A DNA stretch of 64,000 bases from Alistipes senegalensis. Its GTDB lineage: Bacteria; Bacillota; Clostridia; Oscillospirales; Ruminococcaceae. The DNA lies in the NCBI GenBank assembly GCA_023665275.1, contig JAMPEF010000005.1, positions 1 to 64,000 on the forward strand, read 5' to 3'. The notes under the pieces are model-generated. The model worked only from the letters and a program-made list of their open reading frames with translations. It had not been told where the DNA came from and made no database searches. Positions 7,945-15,883 of the stretch are shown here, piece after piece. Position 1 is the first letter of the stretch. Each line of letters opens with the position of its first letter. Position numbers and translations under genes: made by a program.

Positions 7945-9330
7945 ATGGAAGAAACAAAGAGTAATTCCGTCAGTCCGTTGGCGACAGAGCCGGTCATAAG
8001 GCTTATGGTTAAGTTTTCAGTGCCAAGTATACTTGGTATGCTTGTATCATCGCTTTATAACATTGTTGACCAGTTGTTTATAGGTCGTGCGGTAGGCATT
8101 GACGGAAATTCCGCTACAAACGTTGCGTTTCCGTTCACGACGGCGTGTACGGCACTTGCCTTGCTTTTCGGTATAGGTGGTGCGTCATGTTTCAATCTTA
8201 CTATGGGCAGGGGTGACAAGAAACAAGCCGGATATTTTGCCGGAAATTCATTCTCACTGCTTGCGGTGAGTGGTATAATACTAAGTGCAGTGACGCTTAT
8301 TTTCCTTAATCCGTTACTTAAAGTTTTCGGTTCACCGGAAGGAAAAGTAATGCAGTATGCACAGGAATACGTTAAAATAACAGCTTTAGGCTTTCCGTTT
8401 CTTATTTTCACGACGGGCGGAGGTCATCTTATAAGAGCCGACGGAAGTCCACAGATGGCTATGACTTGCAATATAATAGGTGCGATGGTCAATACTGCCC
8501 TTGATGCCCTTTTTGTAATGGGTTTCCACTGGGGCATGAAAGGTGCGGCGGCAGCTACTGTTATCGGACAGGTTGTATCTGCTATCGTTGTACTGGTATA
8601 TGCTATGCACTATAAAACGGTATCTCTCGGAAAAGAACAGATAAAAATAAAATTCTTTACCGCAAAGCGTATAGCCTCTATCGGAATGGCTTCATTCTTT
8701 AATCAGATAGCTATTGCAATAGTACAGATAGTTTTAAACAATTCACTTAAATATTACGGTGAAAGGTCAGTATACGGTGACTCCGAACCTATAGCCGTAT
8801 GCGGTATAGTAATGAAAGTTGCAATGATTCTTTTTGGAATTGTTATCGGACTTGCACAGGGTACACAGCCTATTGAAAGTTTCAATTACGGTGCGAAAAA
8901 TTATGACCGTGTGCGACAGGCATATAAATTAGCGGTTACTGCCGGAGCAGGTGTTTCTGTTGTTTCATTTGCGTTGTTTTTCATGTTTCCACGACAGATT
9001 CTTTCGCTTTTTGGTGACGGTACGGCTACATATTACGAACTGGGTGAAAAATTCTTCAGGATATATCTTTTCTTTACATGGCTTAACTGTTTACAGCCTA
9101 TAACAGCAACTTTCTTTACGTCTATAGGCAAGCCAATAAAGGGAGTTTTCCTCTCACTCACAAGACAGATAATATTTTTCGTACCGCTTCTATGGACACT
9201 GCCGAAATTTTTCCAGATTGACGGCATAGTTTATGCTGCTCCTGTAGCTGACTTAATGGCGGCAATAGTCACGGTCATAATGGCAACGGTTGAGTTCAGT
9301 AATATCAGAAAACTTGAGAAGAAAATATAA
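7945..9330 (+). CDS. MATE family multidrug/sodium antiporter
   Basis: This 461-residue integral membrane protein has about 12 hydrophobic segments in two similar halves. The MATE signature region near the start reads PSILGMLVSSLYNIVDQLFIG, split by a typical D. A second-half counterpart is also visible. Such proteins export cationic drugs or metabolites in exchange for Na+ or H+ across the cytoplasmic membrane. The substrate cannot be told from sequence. The start follows AGAAAGAGG. It is monocistronic apart from the broken small gene six bases downstream. Confidence 0.9.
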   Translation: MEETKSNSVSPLATEPVIRLMVKFSVPSILGMLVSSLYNIVDQLFIGRAVGIDGNSATNVAFPFTTACTALALLFGIGGASCFNLTMGRGDKKQAGYFAGNSFSLLAVSGIILSAVTLIFLNPLLKVFGSPEGKVMQYAQEYVKITALGFPFLIFTTGGGHLIRADGSPQMAMTCNIIGAMVNTALDALFVMGFHWGMKGAAAATVIGQVVSAIVVLVYAMHYKTVSLGKEQIKIKFFTAKRIASIGMASFFNQIAIAIVQIVLNNSLKYYGERSVYGDSEPIAVCGIVMKVAMILFGIVIGLAQGTQPIESFNYGAKNYDRVRQAYKLAVTAGAGVSVVSFALFFMFPRQILSLFGDGTATYYELGEKFFRIYLFFTWLNCLQPITATFFTSIGKPIKGVFLSLTRQIIFFVPLLWTLPKFFQIDGIVYAAPVADLMAAIVTVIMATVEFSNIRKLEKKI

Positions 9331-9336
9331 ATAATT

Positions 9337-9863
9337 ATGTATTCTGTAAATGAAATTATTAATAATAATTCGTTCTGTATTTATTTCCTGAGTGTGAATT
9401 TCCCGAATGCCTATGATGAAATCACAGATACAGATATTTCCGAATTAATGGACGAATACAACTATGATAAAAAATGGATTGATGAATTTACACAATATTC
9501 AGAAGAAATATTCGACGAAAACAACGGGTATGTTGATAATCCGAATACAATTGATTTAAATCTTAATGGTCATGATTTCAGGATTGAATTTCACCCCGGA
9601 GATACTGTTTATTTTCTTGACAGTCAGGAAATCGGCTGTACAGGCGGACATTTTATTATAGGAAAAATAGATTTTCAGTTTTTTTCTGAACTGCCGGTGT
9701 TGAAGACATTCGTATTTTTTTACTTATTATGCCTATGGTTTCTTTAAAAAATGCGGATATTCCACGTGCAAAAAATATTGTAAAATCCGCTCTTGAAACG
9801 CTTGATTTACATACGAAACACATAATTAAAATAACTGATATGATTATTGACAGTCTGTTATAA
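9337..9863 (+). pseudogene. Frameshifted small gene, possible immunity-type protein
   Basis: The first frame (9337-9747) runs through FEFHPGDT-like and EIGCTGGHF segments, then turns into a nonsense hydrophobic tail after FFSE. The frame one base earlier is open from 9690 to 9863 and reads TAGVEDIRIFLLIMPMV, then a helical end DMIIDSLL. Restoring one A near 9688-9690 joins them into a single protein of about 175 residues. Acidic, small and orphan, it resembles immunity proteins of polymorphic toxins (Imm19-like), but that name is a weak guess. No toxin gene is adjacent. A sequencing error cannot be excluded. Confidence 0.6.
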
Positions 9864-9875
9864 ATAAACACATAA

Positions 9876-9905
9876 AAAACCCTCCGGAAAAATCCGGAGG
9901 GTTTT
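9876..9905. terminator. Strong hairpin terminator
   Basis: A perfect 13-bp stem (AAAACCCTCCGGA at 9876-9888 with 9893-9905) has an AAAA loop. It has A/T tracts on both sides and can serve both the upstream gene and the minus-strand tRNA. Confidence 0.85.
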
Positions 9906-9908
9906 AAG

Positions 9909-9980
9909 TTGGAGTAGCTGGATTTGAACCAGCGACTGACAGAGTCAAAGTCTGTTGCCTTACCGCTTGGCTATACCCCA
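9909..9980 (-). tRNA. tRNA-Gln (anticodon TTG)
   Basis: Read on the minus strand, the cloverleaf has a 7-bp acceptor stem (TGGGGTA with TACTCCA, one G-U), a D-arm with AGCCAAGCGGTAAGGC and the anticodon loop CTTTGAC. The T-arm is GCTGG TTCAAAT CCAGC. The anticodon is TTG, which reads CAA/CAG glutamine codons. CCA is not encoded. Confidence 0.95.
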
Positions 9981-9993
9981 ATGTTACCATATA

Positions 9994-10022
9994 ATTATAT
10001 CATATTGTTTCTAAAAAATCAA
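9994..10022 (-). promoter_or_regulatory. Promoter of tRNA-Gln
   Basis: On the minus strand TTGATT (10017-10022) and TATAAT (9994-9999) are 17 bp apart and end 14 bp before the tRNA. Confidence 0.65.
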
Positions 10023-10053
10023 TAGGTCTGGAAAAATTTTTTTATTTTAACAA

Positions 10054-10080
10054 AAATGCCGGTGTTAGACATCGGCATTT
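10054..10080 (-). terminator. Terminator of the CobW gene pair
   Basis: AAATGCCG (10054-10061) pairs with 10073-10080, and the minus strand ends in a T-run. It lies 9 bp past the stop codon of the gene at 10089. Confidence 0.65.
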
Positions 10081-10088
10081 TATTTTTA

Positions 10089-11048
10089 TCAATAGAAAGT
10101 AGCTACTTCCTTTTCCGGTGGTGCGGACGGTGCATAATCCGTGACAAAAAGCACAGGACCTTTTCCATGATAGAGTTTATGGCGCTGAACCTTTATTTTT
10201 GCAGTAAGCATTACCCAGCATTTTTCCTGTATACCGGATATATCTTCAAATTGTGCGGCGCACCAGCAGTATTGAATATCATCGACGCAACAGGTCATTA
10301 TATGTCTTCCGGCGGCAAGGGTATTTTTCGGGAACTTAGGATTTTTAGCAATCAATGCCCGAAAAGTAATGGTTTTTCCGTCGTATTTTTCGGGTTCTTC
10401 CATTATGTCACGATACCACAGTGCAAAATCGTTATCGTTTATTATGATATGTGGTGCATCAATGTCAAATGGTAGCGGGTCTTCAATATCATCGTAAGCA
10501 ACAGTGCCATCACTATATTCATAGGCAATTTCACAACGCCTACTTACACCTCTTACTATCTGATGGAACTGGTTAGGGTCATAACTTCTTTCAAAGCGGT
10601 TGAATACAACAAGTTCACATACATTGAACTTATCAACAACAAGACTACGCATATTTGCGTTATACTGTGCGAAAGTCGTTGCATCAACAAAGCACATAAT
10701 CTGATAGAAAGCCCAGCCGTCCGGTGCAGCGTTGAAAAGTTCCGTAACCTGCCACATACCGTTATATTCAATGATAACTCTTTCAGCACTGCATTCATCA
10801 ACAAGACGCTGTAAGTTTTCCGGTGTCATGTCTGATTTATCATCAACAGTACGGAGGAAAATATTATCTTTTTTGAAATTTGTTGTATCATATTCTTCTT
10901 CACCCTCTTCAAAAACAAGAAGGAGGGTTCTTTCACCGGTGTTAAAGCGTTTGTCGGAAAGAGTTTCCTGAATGAATTTTGTTTTTCCCGATTCAAGAAA
11001 ACCTAAAAACAGATACACCGGTATCATTTCTTCTTCCTCGTAAGGCAT
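10089..11048 (-). CDS. CobW-like GTPase with C-terminal DUF1980-type domain
   Basis: This 319-residue protein has a P-loop FLGFLESGKTKF close to the N-terminus, a G3E-type GTPase fold as in CobW/UreG. The C-terminal part (about residues 215-319) carries GRHIMTCCVDDIQYCW. That Cys-containing segment is the kind found in DUF1980/TIGR03943 proteins that pair with UPF0718 permeases. The usual CxCC metal motif of CobW proteins is missing from the GTPase part. It lies 11 bp downstream of the His-rich CobW gene, with AGGAGG 6 bp before the start. A role in zinc or other metal delivery is inferred. Confidence 0.75.
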   Translation of the reverse strand: MPYEEEEMIPVYLFLGFLESGKTKFIQETLSDKRFNTGERTLLLVFEEGEEEYDTTNFKKDNIFLRTVDDKSDMTPENLQRLVDECSAERVIIEYNGMWQVTELFNAAPDGWAFYQIMCFVDATTFAQYNANMRSLVVDKFNVCELVVFNRFERSYDPNQFHQIVRGVSRRCEIAYEYSDGTVAYDDIEDPLPFDIDAPHIIINDNDFALWYRDIMEEPEKYDGKTITFRALIAKNPKFPKNTLAAGRHIMTCCVDDIQYCWCAAQFEDISGIQEKCWVMLTAKIKVQRHKLYHGKGPVLFVTDYAPSAPPEKEVATFY

Positions 11049-11059
11049 AAGATACCTCC

Positions 11060-12130
11060 TTATTCAGCGTGGAAAAGTTCAGCTATAGCCTTTTCGTCAA
11101 TTCCAGAACCGATTACACAAAGTCTGCCGATAGTTCCGGCACTGCCACGGCGTATATCAGGTGTTCCGGGGACGTAATCAAAATGAATCCATTCGCCATC
11201 GCTTGCCGGTACGATACCCTTGGCACGTAAAATCATGCCGAAAGAGCCGAAATCTGCAAGTTTTTCAAGAGCGTTTCTGATTTCGTCTTCTGTATAAGGT
11301 CTTGCAGTTTCAGCACCCCAGCTTGTGAATACATCGTCTGCATGGTGGTGATGGTGTTCATGTTCGTGGTCATGGTCATGACAACCACAAGTACAGTCTT
11401 CACCGTGTTCGTGGTGATGTTCTTCATGTTCGTGGTCGTGTTCATGACAGTGACATTCTTCACCGTCTTCATGGTGGTGATGATGGTGGTGTTCATGTTC
11501 TTCATGGAGCAGGTGTTTCAGTTCATCATCAAGAGTGTTTTTCTGTGTCATGGCATCAACAAGCTGTGCGCCTGTAAGCTGTTCCCACTCTGTAGTAACA
11601 ATAGGTGCGGACGGGTTGCACTCACGGAGACGTTTTATACAGTCGTCAAGTTTTTCCTGTGAAACTCCTGCCGTATGGCTGAGTATCAGACAGCTTGCAT
11701 AAGTTATCTGATTATTGAAAAATTCACCAAAATTCTTCTGATACATCTTGCATTTTTTAGCGTCAACAACAGTTGTAAAGCCGTCAAGTTCAACGTCGTG
11801 TACGTGGATATTCTGTACAGCCTTTATAACGTCGCTGAGTTTACCGACGCCAGAGGGTTCAATAAGAATGCGGTCGGGGTGGTACTGTTCAATGACTTGC
11901 TCCAAAGCCTTTCCGAAATCTCCGACAAGGCTGCAACAGATACAACCGGAATTCATTTCAGTGATTTCAATTCCGGCGTCCTGAAGAAATCCCCCGTCAA
12001 TGCCTATCTGTCCGAACTCGTTTTCTATAAGAACAAGTTTTTCACCCTTATAGCCCTCGGAAATCAGTTTCTTGATTAAGGTTGTTTTGCCAGCACCAAG
12101 AAAACCTGAAAAAATTGTGATTTTCGTCAT
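11060..12130 (-). CDS. CobW/ZNG1-type GTPase with a long His-rich metal-binding insert
   Basis: This is a metal chaperone GTPase of the G3E family. The P-loop is GFLGAGKTT, the metal site is GCICCSL (CxCC), and the EPSGVG switch region is clear. Between the GTPase and the C-terminal CobW domain lies an insert (about residues 209-263) with roughly 27 His and 5 Cys, including runs of seven and five His, plus many Asp/Glu. Such inserts buffer zinc, nickel or cobalt. I took the ATG at 12130; a GTG at 12139 is also possible since AAGGAAAAGAAG precedes both. It is first in a two-gene operon with the related GTPase at 10089. Confidence 0.9.
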   Translation of the reverse strand: MTKITIFSGFLGAGKTTLIKKLISEGYKGEKLVLIENEFGQIGIDGGFLQDAGIEITEMNSGCICCSLVGDFGKALEQVIEQYHPDRILIEPSGVGKLSDVIKAVQNIHVHDVELDGFTTVVDAKKCKMYQKNFGEFFNNQITYASCLILSHTAGVSQEKLDDCIKRLRECNPSAPIVTTEWEQLTGAQLVDAMTQKNTLDDELKHLLHEEHEHHHHHHHEDGEECHCHEHDHEHEEHHHEHGEDCTCGCHDHDHEHEHHHHHADDVFTSWGAETARPYTEDEIRNALEKLADFGSFGMILRAKGIVPASDGEWIHFDYVPGTPDIRRGSAGTIGRLCVIGSGIDEKAIAELFHAE

Positions 12131-12163
12131 ATCAAACACTTCTTTTCCTTATTAATATATACT

Positions 12164-12183
12164 GTCCTGTATCGCTACAGGAC
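12164..12183 (-). promoter_or_regulatory. Perfect inverted repeat in the CobW leader
   Basis: GTCCTGTA (12164-12171) and its complement (12176-12183) are separated by TCGC. It lies between the promoter and the gene start, so it could be a repressor site or an RNA hairpin. It does not match a Zur box that I know. Confidence 0.45.
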
Positions 12184-12191
12184 GTAATTTT

Positions 12192-12220
12192 ATTATAACA
12201 CCCTTTTCAGAAAAATGCAA
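12192..12220 (-). promoter_or_regulatory. Promoter of the CobW operon
   Basis: On the minus strand TTGCAT (12215-12220) and TATAAT (12192-12197) are separated by 17 bp. Confidence 0.6.
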
Positions 12221-12313
12221 GTACCTTTTAACCTTATGCAACAAATATCACAACATTATCATAATGCTATGCCTTATTGATATGAACAAAATGTGAAAAC
12301 TTAAAAAAATAAC

Positions 12314-12342
12314 TGGAATTTTTTTTAAAATTATGTTATAAT
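12314..12342 (+). promoter_or_regulatory. Promoter of the oxaloacetate decarboxylase operon
   Basis: TGGAAT (12314-12319) and TATAAT (12337-12342) are 17 bp apart. The -35 box is imperfect. Confidence 0.5.
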
Positions 12343-12374
12343 AAAATCGTTGAATTTATAAAGGAGGAATGTAC

Positions 12375-13781
12375 ATGAAAAAAGTACAGATTACAGAAAC
12401 CGTCCTGCGTGACGCAAACCAGTCACTTATGGCGACCCGTCTTCCGTATTCCGACTATGAAGATATTCTGTCGGATATGGACAAAGCAGGTTACTACTCA
12501 ATAGAGTGCTGGGGAGGTGCAACATTTGATTCGTGTCTCCGTTACCTCAACGAAGACCCGTGGGAACGTCTCCGGAATTTAAGAAAACGTCTCCCTAACA
12601 ACAGGCTGCAAATGCTCCTCAGGGGACAAAATCTTCTTGGTTACAAACACTATCACGATGATGTCGTTGAAAAGTTCATAGAACTTTCCATAAAAAACGG
12701 CATTGACATAATACGTATATTTGATGCCCTGAATGATTTCCGCAATCTCGGCACAGCTCTTGACGCAACTATGAAATATGCAACCCCTAAAACTATAGCC
12801 TCCGGCTGTATATCATACACGCAAAGTCCCGTACATACCGTTGAAAAGTACGTAAAAATGTGCCGTGAACTTAAAAGAATGGGTTTCCAGACAATATGTC
12901 TTAAAGACATGGCAGGAACTATGACACCCTATGAAGCAGAACATCTTATCAAGGGCATAAAAGACGCTGTAGGGGATATTCCGCTTATTCTGCATACACA
13001 CTGCACAACAGGTATGGCTTATATGACACTCACAAAAGCTATAGAATCCGGCATAGACGTTATAGACTGTGCCACATCATGTTTTTCCGGCGGAACTTCT
13101 CAGCCATCCACGGAAACAATGTTCTATGCATTACAGCAGTACGGTATTGAAACAGGTCTTGATGAAAACATCATAAACAAGGTAAATGATTACTTCAAAC
13201 CCATAAAGCAGAAGTATGTTGATAACGGACAGATAAACCCGAAAAGTCTTTCCACCGACGCACAGGCACTTGTATATAAAGTCCCTGGTGGTATGCTCTC
13301 AAATATGATTGCAAATCTTACTGATATGAAGTCTATGCACAAATTTGAAGACGCCCTGAAAGAAATTCCGGAAGTAAGAAAAGATTTAGGTTATCCTCCG
13401 CTTGTAACGCCTCTTTCACAGATGGTAGGAAATCAGGCAGTAACTAACGTACTTGTAGGTGAACGTTACAAAAATATTTCCAAAGAAATAAAGAATTACA
13501 TCAAGGGCGAGTATGGTATTGCTCCCGCCTCCGTGAGTGAGGAACTTATTACTAAAGTTATCGGTGAGGGCGGAAAGCCGGTTGACTGTCGCATTGAAGA
13601 TACAAAACGTACAGGTGAGGAATTTAAAGCCGCCAAAGAGGCTTTAGGTTCGTTAGCACGTTCTGAGGAAGATATTATGAGTTATATATGCTATCCCGAC
13701 CAGACTGTTAAATTCCTGAAAGAACGTCGTGCAAGAGAAGAAAATGAAGCCGTCTATACCATTGAGGCTATAGAAGATTAA
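12375..13781 (+). CDS. oadA: Oxaloacetate decarboxylase alpha chain (carboxyltransferase)
   Basis: This subunit moves the carboxyl group of oxaloacetate onto biotin, releasing pyruvate in the cytoplasm. The N-terminal motif ETVLRDANQSLMATR and the GGATFD segment are those of the PycB/OadA carboxyltransferase barrel. KDMAGTM carries the catalytic Lys-Asp pair and HTHCTTG the metal-binding His pair. There is no biotin domain at the C-terminus (468 residues); biotin is carried by the separate protein at 14135. The start at 12375 is used because AAAGGAGG would be too close to the ATG at 12369. It is the first gene of a four-gene operon. Confidence 0.93.
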   Translation: MKKVQITETVLRDANQSLMATRLPYSDYEDILSDMDKAGYYSIECWGGATFDSCLRYLNEDPWERLRNLRKRLPNNRLQMLLRGQNLLGYKHYHDDVVEKFIELSIKNGIDIIRIFDALNDFRNLGTALDATMKYATPKTIASGCISYTQSPVHTVEKYVKMCRELKRMGFQTICLKDMAGTMTPYEAEHLIKGIKDAVGDIPLILHTHCTTGMAYMTLTKAIESGIDVIDCATSCFSGGTSQPSTETMFYALQQYGIETGLDENIINKVNDYFKPIKQKYVDNGQINPKSLSTDAQALVYKVPGGMLSNMIANLTDMKSMHKFEDALKEIPEVRKDLGYPPLVTPLSQMVGNQAVTNVLVGERYKNISKEIKNYIKGEYGIAPASVSEELITKVIGEGGKPVDCRIEDTKRTGEEFKAAKEALGSLARSEEDIMSYICYPDQTVKFLKERRAREENEAVYTIEAIED

Positions 13782-13793
13782 GGGGGAATTTAC

Positions 13794-14135
13794 ATGAATA
13801 TAGCAGATGCCGGAATTACTGCAATATTCGGCTATGTGGTAGTATTTGCCGGACTTTTAATCCTTATGGCTGTAATCTCCGGAATGGGTGCATACTTCAA
13901 GGCAAAGGAAAAAGCCCCCGAAATTTCAGCCGAAACAGCAAAGAAAGAAACATCACCGAATAAAATTCCTAAGCTGGTAAAAGTCAACAAGCCGGTCGCA
14001 AAAGGTTCAGCCGGACACGTTAAATTATATGACGTTCCTGACAAGGAAGCCGCTATGATTATGGCGATTGTTGCCGATACTATGCAGAAACCTATAAATG
14101 AACTCCATTTTATTTCAATCAGGGAGGTTAAATAA
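13794..14135 (+). CDS. OadG-family small membrane subunit
   Basis: This 113-residue protein has one N-terminal membrane helix (about residues 10-32, AIFGYVVVFAGLLILMAVIS) followed by a charged cytoplasmic tail. The layout matches the gamma/OadG subunit that ties the carboxyltransferase to the membrane-bound decarboxylase. It sits between the alpha chain and the biotin carrier. Its stop overlaps the next start (TAATG). Confidence 0.8.
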   Translation: MNIADAGITAIFGYVVVFAGLLILMAVISGMGAYFKAKEKAPEISAETAKKETSPNKIPKLVKVNKPVAKGSAGHVKLYDVPDKEAAMIMAIVADTMQKPINELHFISIREVK

Positions 14136-14524
14136 TGAAGTATAGAATTACACTCAACGGAAAAACTTATGAAGTTGAAGTTGAACACGGAAAAGCAATT
14201 CTGCTTGATGAATATGAAGCACTTGCATCAGCTCCGGCGGTTGCTCCTGCTCCTGTAGAGTCTGCACCTACACCCGTTCCGTCTGCACCTGCTCCGGTAA
14301 GTCTTGCCGACGGTGAGACGATTTCCGCCCCAATGCCCGGAAATATAATCCGTGTGGACGTAAAAGAGGGCGATAAAGTCAAATCCGGTCAGGTGCTTGT
14401 TATACTGGAGGCTATGAAAATGGAAAATGAAATAGTAGCCACCAAAGACGGCACTATAGCACAGGTGGTTACAAGCAAGGGAGCAGTTGTTGAAACAGGT
14501 TCACCGCTTATTGTCATAGCATAA
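14135..14524 (+). CDS. Biotin carboxyl carrier protein of the decarboxylase
   Basis: This 129-residue protein has an N-terminal beta segment, a Pro/Ala-rich flexible linker (about residues 30-58) and a C-terminal biotinyl domain. The biotin attachment motif EAMKME is intact. It shuttles the carboxyl group from the alpha chain to the membrane subunit. The linker repeats AP and PAP units, as usual for swinging arms. It is translationally coupled to the upstream gene through TAATG. Confidence 0.93.
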   Translation: MKYRITLNGKTYEVEVEHGKAILLDEYEALASAPAVAPAPVESAPTPVPSAPAPVSLADGETISAPMPGNIIRVDVKEGDKVKSGQVLVILEAMKMENEIVATKDGTIAQVVTSKGAVVETGSPLIVIA

Positions 14525-14536
14525 GGGGGTATTTTA

Positions 14537-15763
14537 ATGGATATTCTTGAAACCCTTAAAACACTTGTTTCTGATTCCGGATTTGCTGGTTTTTTCGTGG
14601 ACGAGGGATATAAAAACCTGATAATGATACTGATTTCATTTCTTCTGTTGTACTTAGGTATAGTAAAGAAATTTGAACCGCTTTTACTTGTCGGAATTGC
14701 TTTCGGGTGTCTGCTTGTAAATGTTTCAAACTTCTTTTCAGGCGGAATAAGTTCACCCGACGCCTTATATCACCCTGAACTATGGGACGCTTTTCTTGAC
14801 CCGTCCAGTGAATTTTATCACAGTTACGGACATATAATGTCAGCCGGAGGACTTCTTGACATTCTTTACATAGGTGTAAAATCTGGATTATATCCGTCAC
14901 TTATATTCTTAGGTGTAGGAGCAATGACAGATTTTGGACCACTACTTTCAAACCCTAAAAGCCTTTTACTTGGTGCGGCTGCACAAATGGGTGTATTCCT
15001 CGCATTTTTCGGAGCTGTATGCCTCGGCTTTACCGGTGAGGAAGCCGCTTCAATAGGAATTATCGGCGGTGCTGATGGCCCTACAGCTATATTTTTAACA
15101 ACACGTCTTGCACCACATCTTCTTGGACCTATCGCAATAGCCGCATATTCATATATGGCACTTATCCCGATGATTCAGCCTTTCTTTATGAATCTGCTTA
15201 CAACTGAAAAGGAACGTAAGGTAGTAATGGAACAAAGCCGGACAGTCTCTAAAACGGAAAAAATAATTTTCCCGATTTTAGTGGCAGTTTTCGTAATTCT
15301 GTTATTGCCGTCAACCGCTCCGCTTGTTGGTTGTCTGATGCTTGGAAACCTCTGGAAAGAATGCGGTGTAACTGAAAGGCTTTCCGATACTGTTCAGAAT
15401 GCCTTAATGAATATAGTAACTGTATTTCTTGGAATTTCAGTCGGTGCAACAACAGTAGCTTCACGTTTTCTTTCACTGGAAACACTTAAAATAGTATGTC
15501 TCGGACTTATTGCATTCTGCTTCTCGACTATAGGCGGACTTCTTGTCGGAAAAATAATGTATAAGCTCTCCGGTGGAAAAATAAATCCGCTTATTGGTTC
15601 AGCTGGTGTATCGGCTGTTCCTATGGCTGCAAGAGTTTCACAGATTGAGGGTCAGAAAGCTAACCCTAAAAATTTCCTGCTTATGCACGCTATGGGTCCT
15701 AACGTTGCCGGTGTAATCGGTTCGGCAATAGCAGCCGGATTCCTGCTTGCAGTATTCAAATAA
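14537..15763 (+). CDS. oadB: Sodium-pumping decarboxylase beta subunit
   Basis: This 408-residue polytopic membrane protein decarboxylates carboxybiotin and exports Na+. The family hallmark GIIGGADGPTAIFLTTRL is present, with AYSYMALIPMIQPF and, near the end, GVSAVPMAARVSQ and HAMGPNVAGVIGSA. These match OadB/GcdB/MmdB, which are hard to tell apart. The adjacent OadA-type carboxyltransferase points to oxaloacetate. Together the operon couples oxaloacetate breakdown to a sodium gradient, useful in fermentation. Confidence 0.93.
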   Translation: MDILETLKTLVSDSGFAGFFVDEGYKNLIMILISFLLLYLGIVKKFEPLLLVGIAFGCLLVNVSNFFSGGISSPDALYHPELWDAFLDPSSEFYHSYGHIMSAGGLLDILYIGVKSGLYPSLIFLGVGAMTDFGPLLSNPKSLLLGAAAQMGVFLAFFGAVCLGFTGEEAASIGIIGGADGPTAIFLTTRLAPHLLGPIAIAAYSYMALIPMIQPFFMNLLTTEKERKVVMEQSRTVSKTEKIIFPILVAVFVILLLPSTAPLVGCLMLGNLWKECGVTERLSDTVQNALMNIVTVFLGISVGATTVASRFLSLETLKIVCLGLIAFCFSTIGGLLVGKIMYKLSGGKINPLIGSAGVSAVPMAARVSQIEGQKANPKNFLLMHAMGPNVAGVIGSAIAAGFLLAVFK

Positions 15764-15773
15764 TTATATACTT

Positions 15774-15808
15774 AAAATCCCGTGATACACATCACGGGAT
15801 TTTTTTAT
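15774..15808 (+). terminator. Terminator of the oad operon
   Basis: A perfect 13-bp stem (AAAATCCCGTGAT at 15774-15786 with 15791-15803) has an ACAC loop and is followed by T7. Confidence 0.9.
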
Positions 15809-15821
15809 TGTCAGTTCAGGG

Positions 15822-15850
15822 TTGACATTTTAAATCTTTTGCATTATAAT
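15822..15850 (+). promoter_or_regulatory. Consensus promoter of the carboxypeptidase gene
   Basis: TTGACA (15822-15827) and TATAAT (15845-15850) are exactly 17 bp apart. Confidence 0.75.
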
Positions 15851-15883
15851 AGAAAAGTAGTTATACACAAAGAGGTGCAGAAA

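Noticed and set aside
9679..9690. Programmed -1 frameshift at the T7 run in the small gene after the MATE gene
   Set aside because: A -1 slip at this run leads straight to a TGA at 9687-9689, so it would not reach the downstream frame.
11342..11662. Open frames opposite and beside the His-rich CobW insert
   Set aside because: They are shadows of the repeated His codons and have no ribosome site or family features.
12164..12183. A Zur operator ahead of the CobW operon
   Set aside because: The inverted repeat does not resemble the AT-rich Zur box; metal control remains only a guess.
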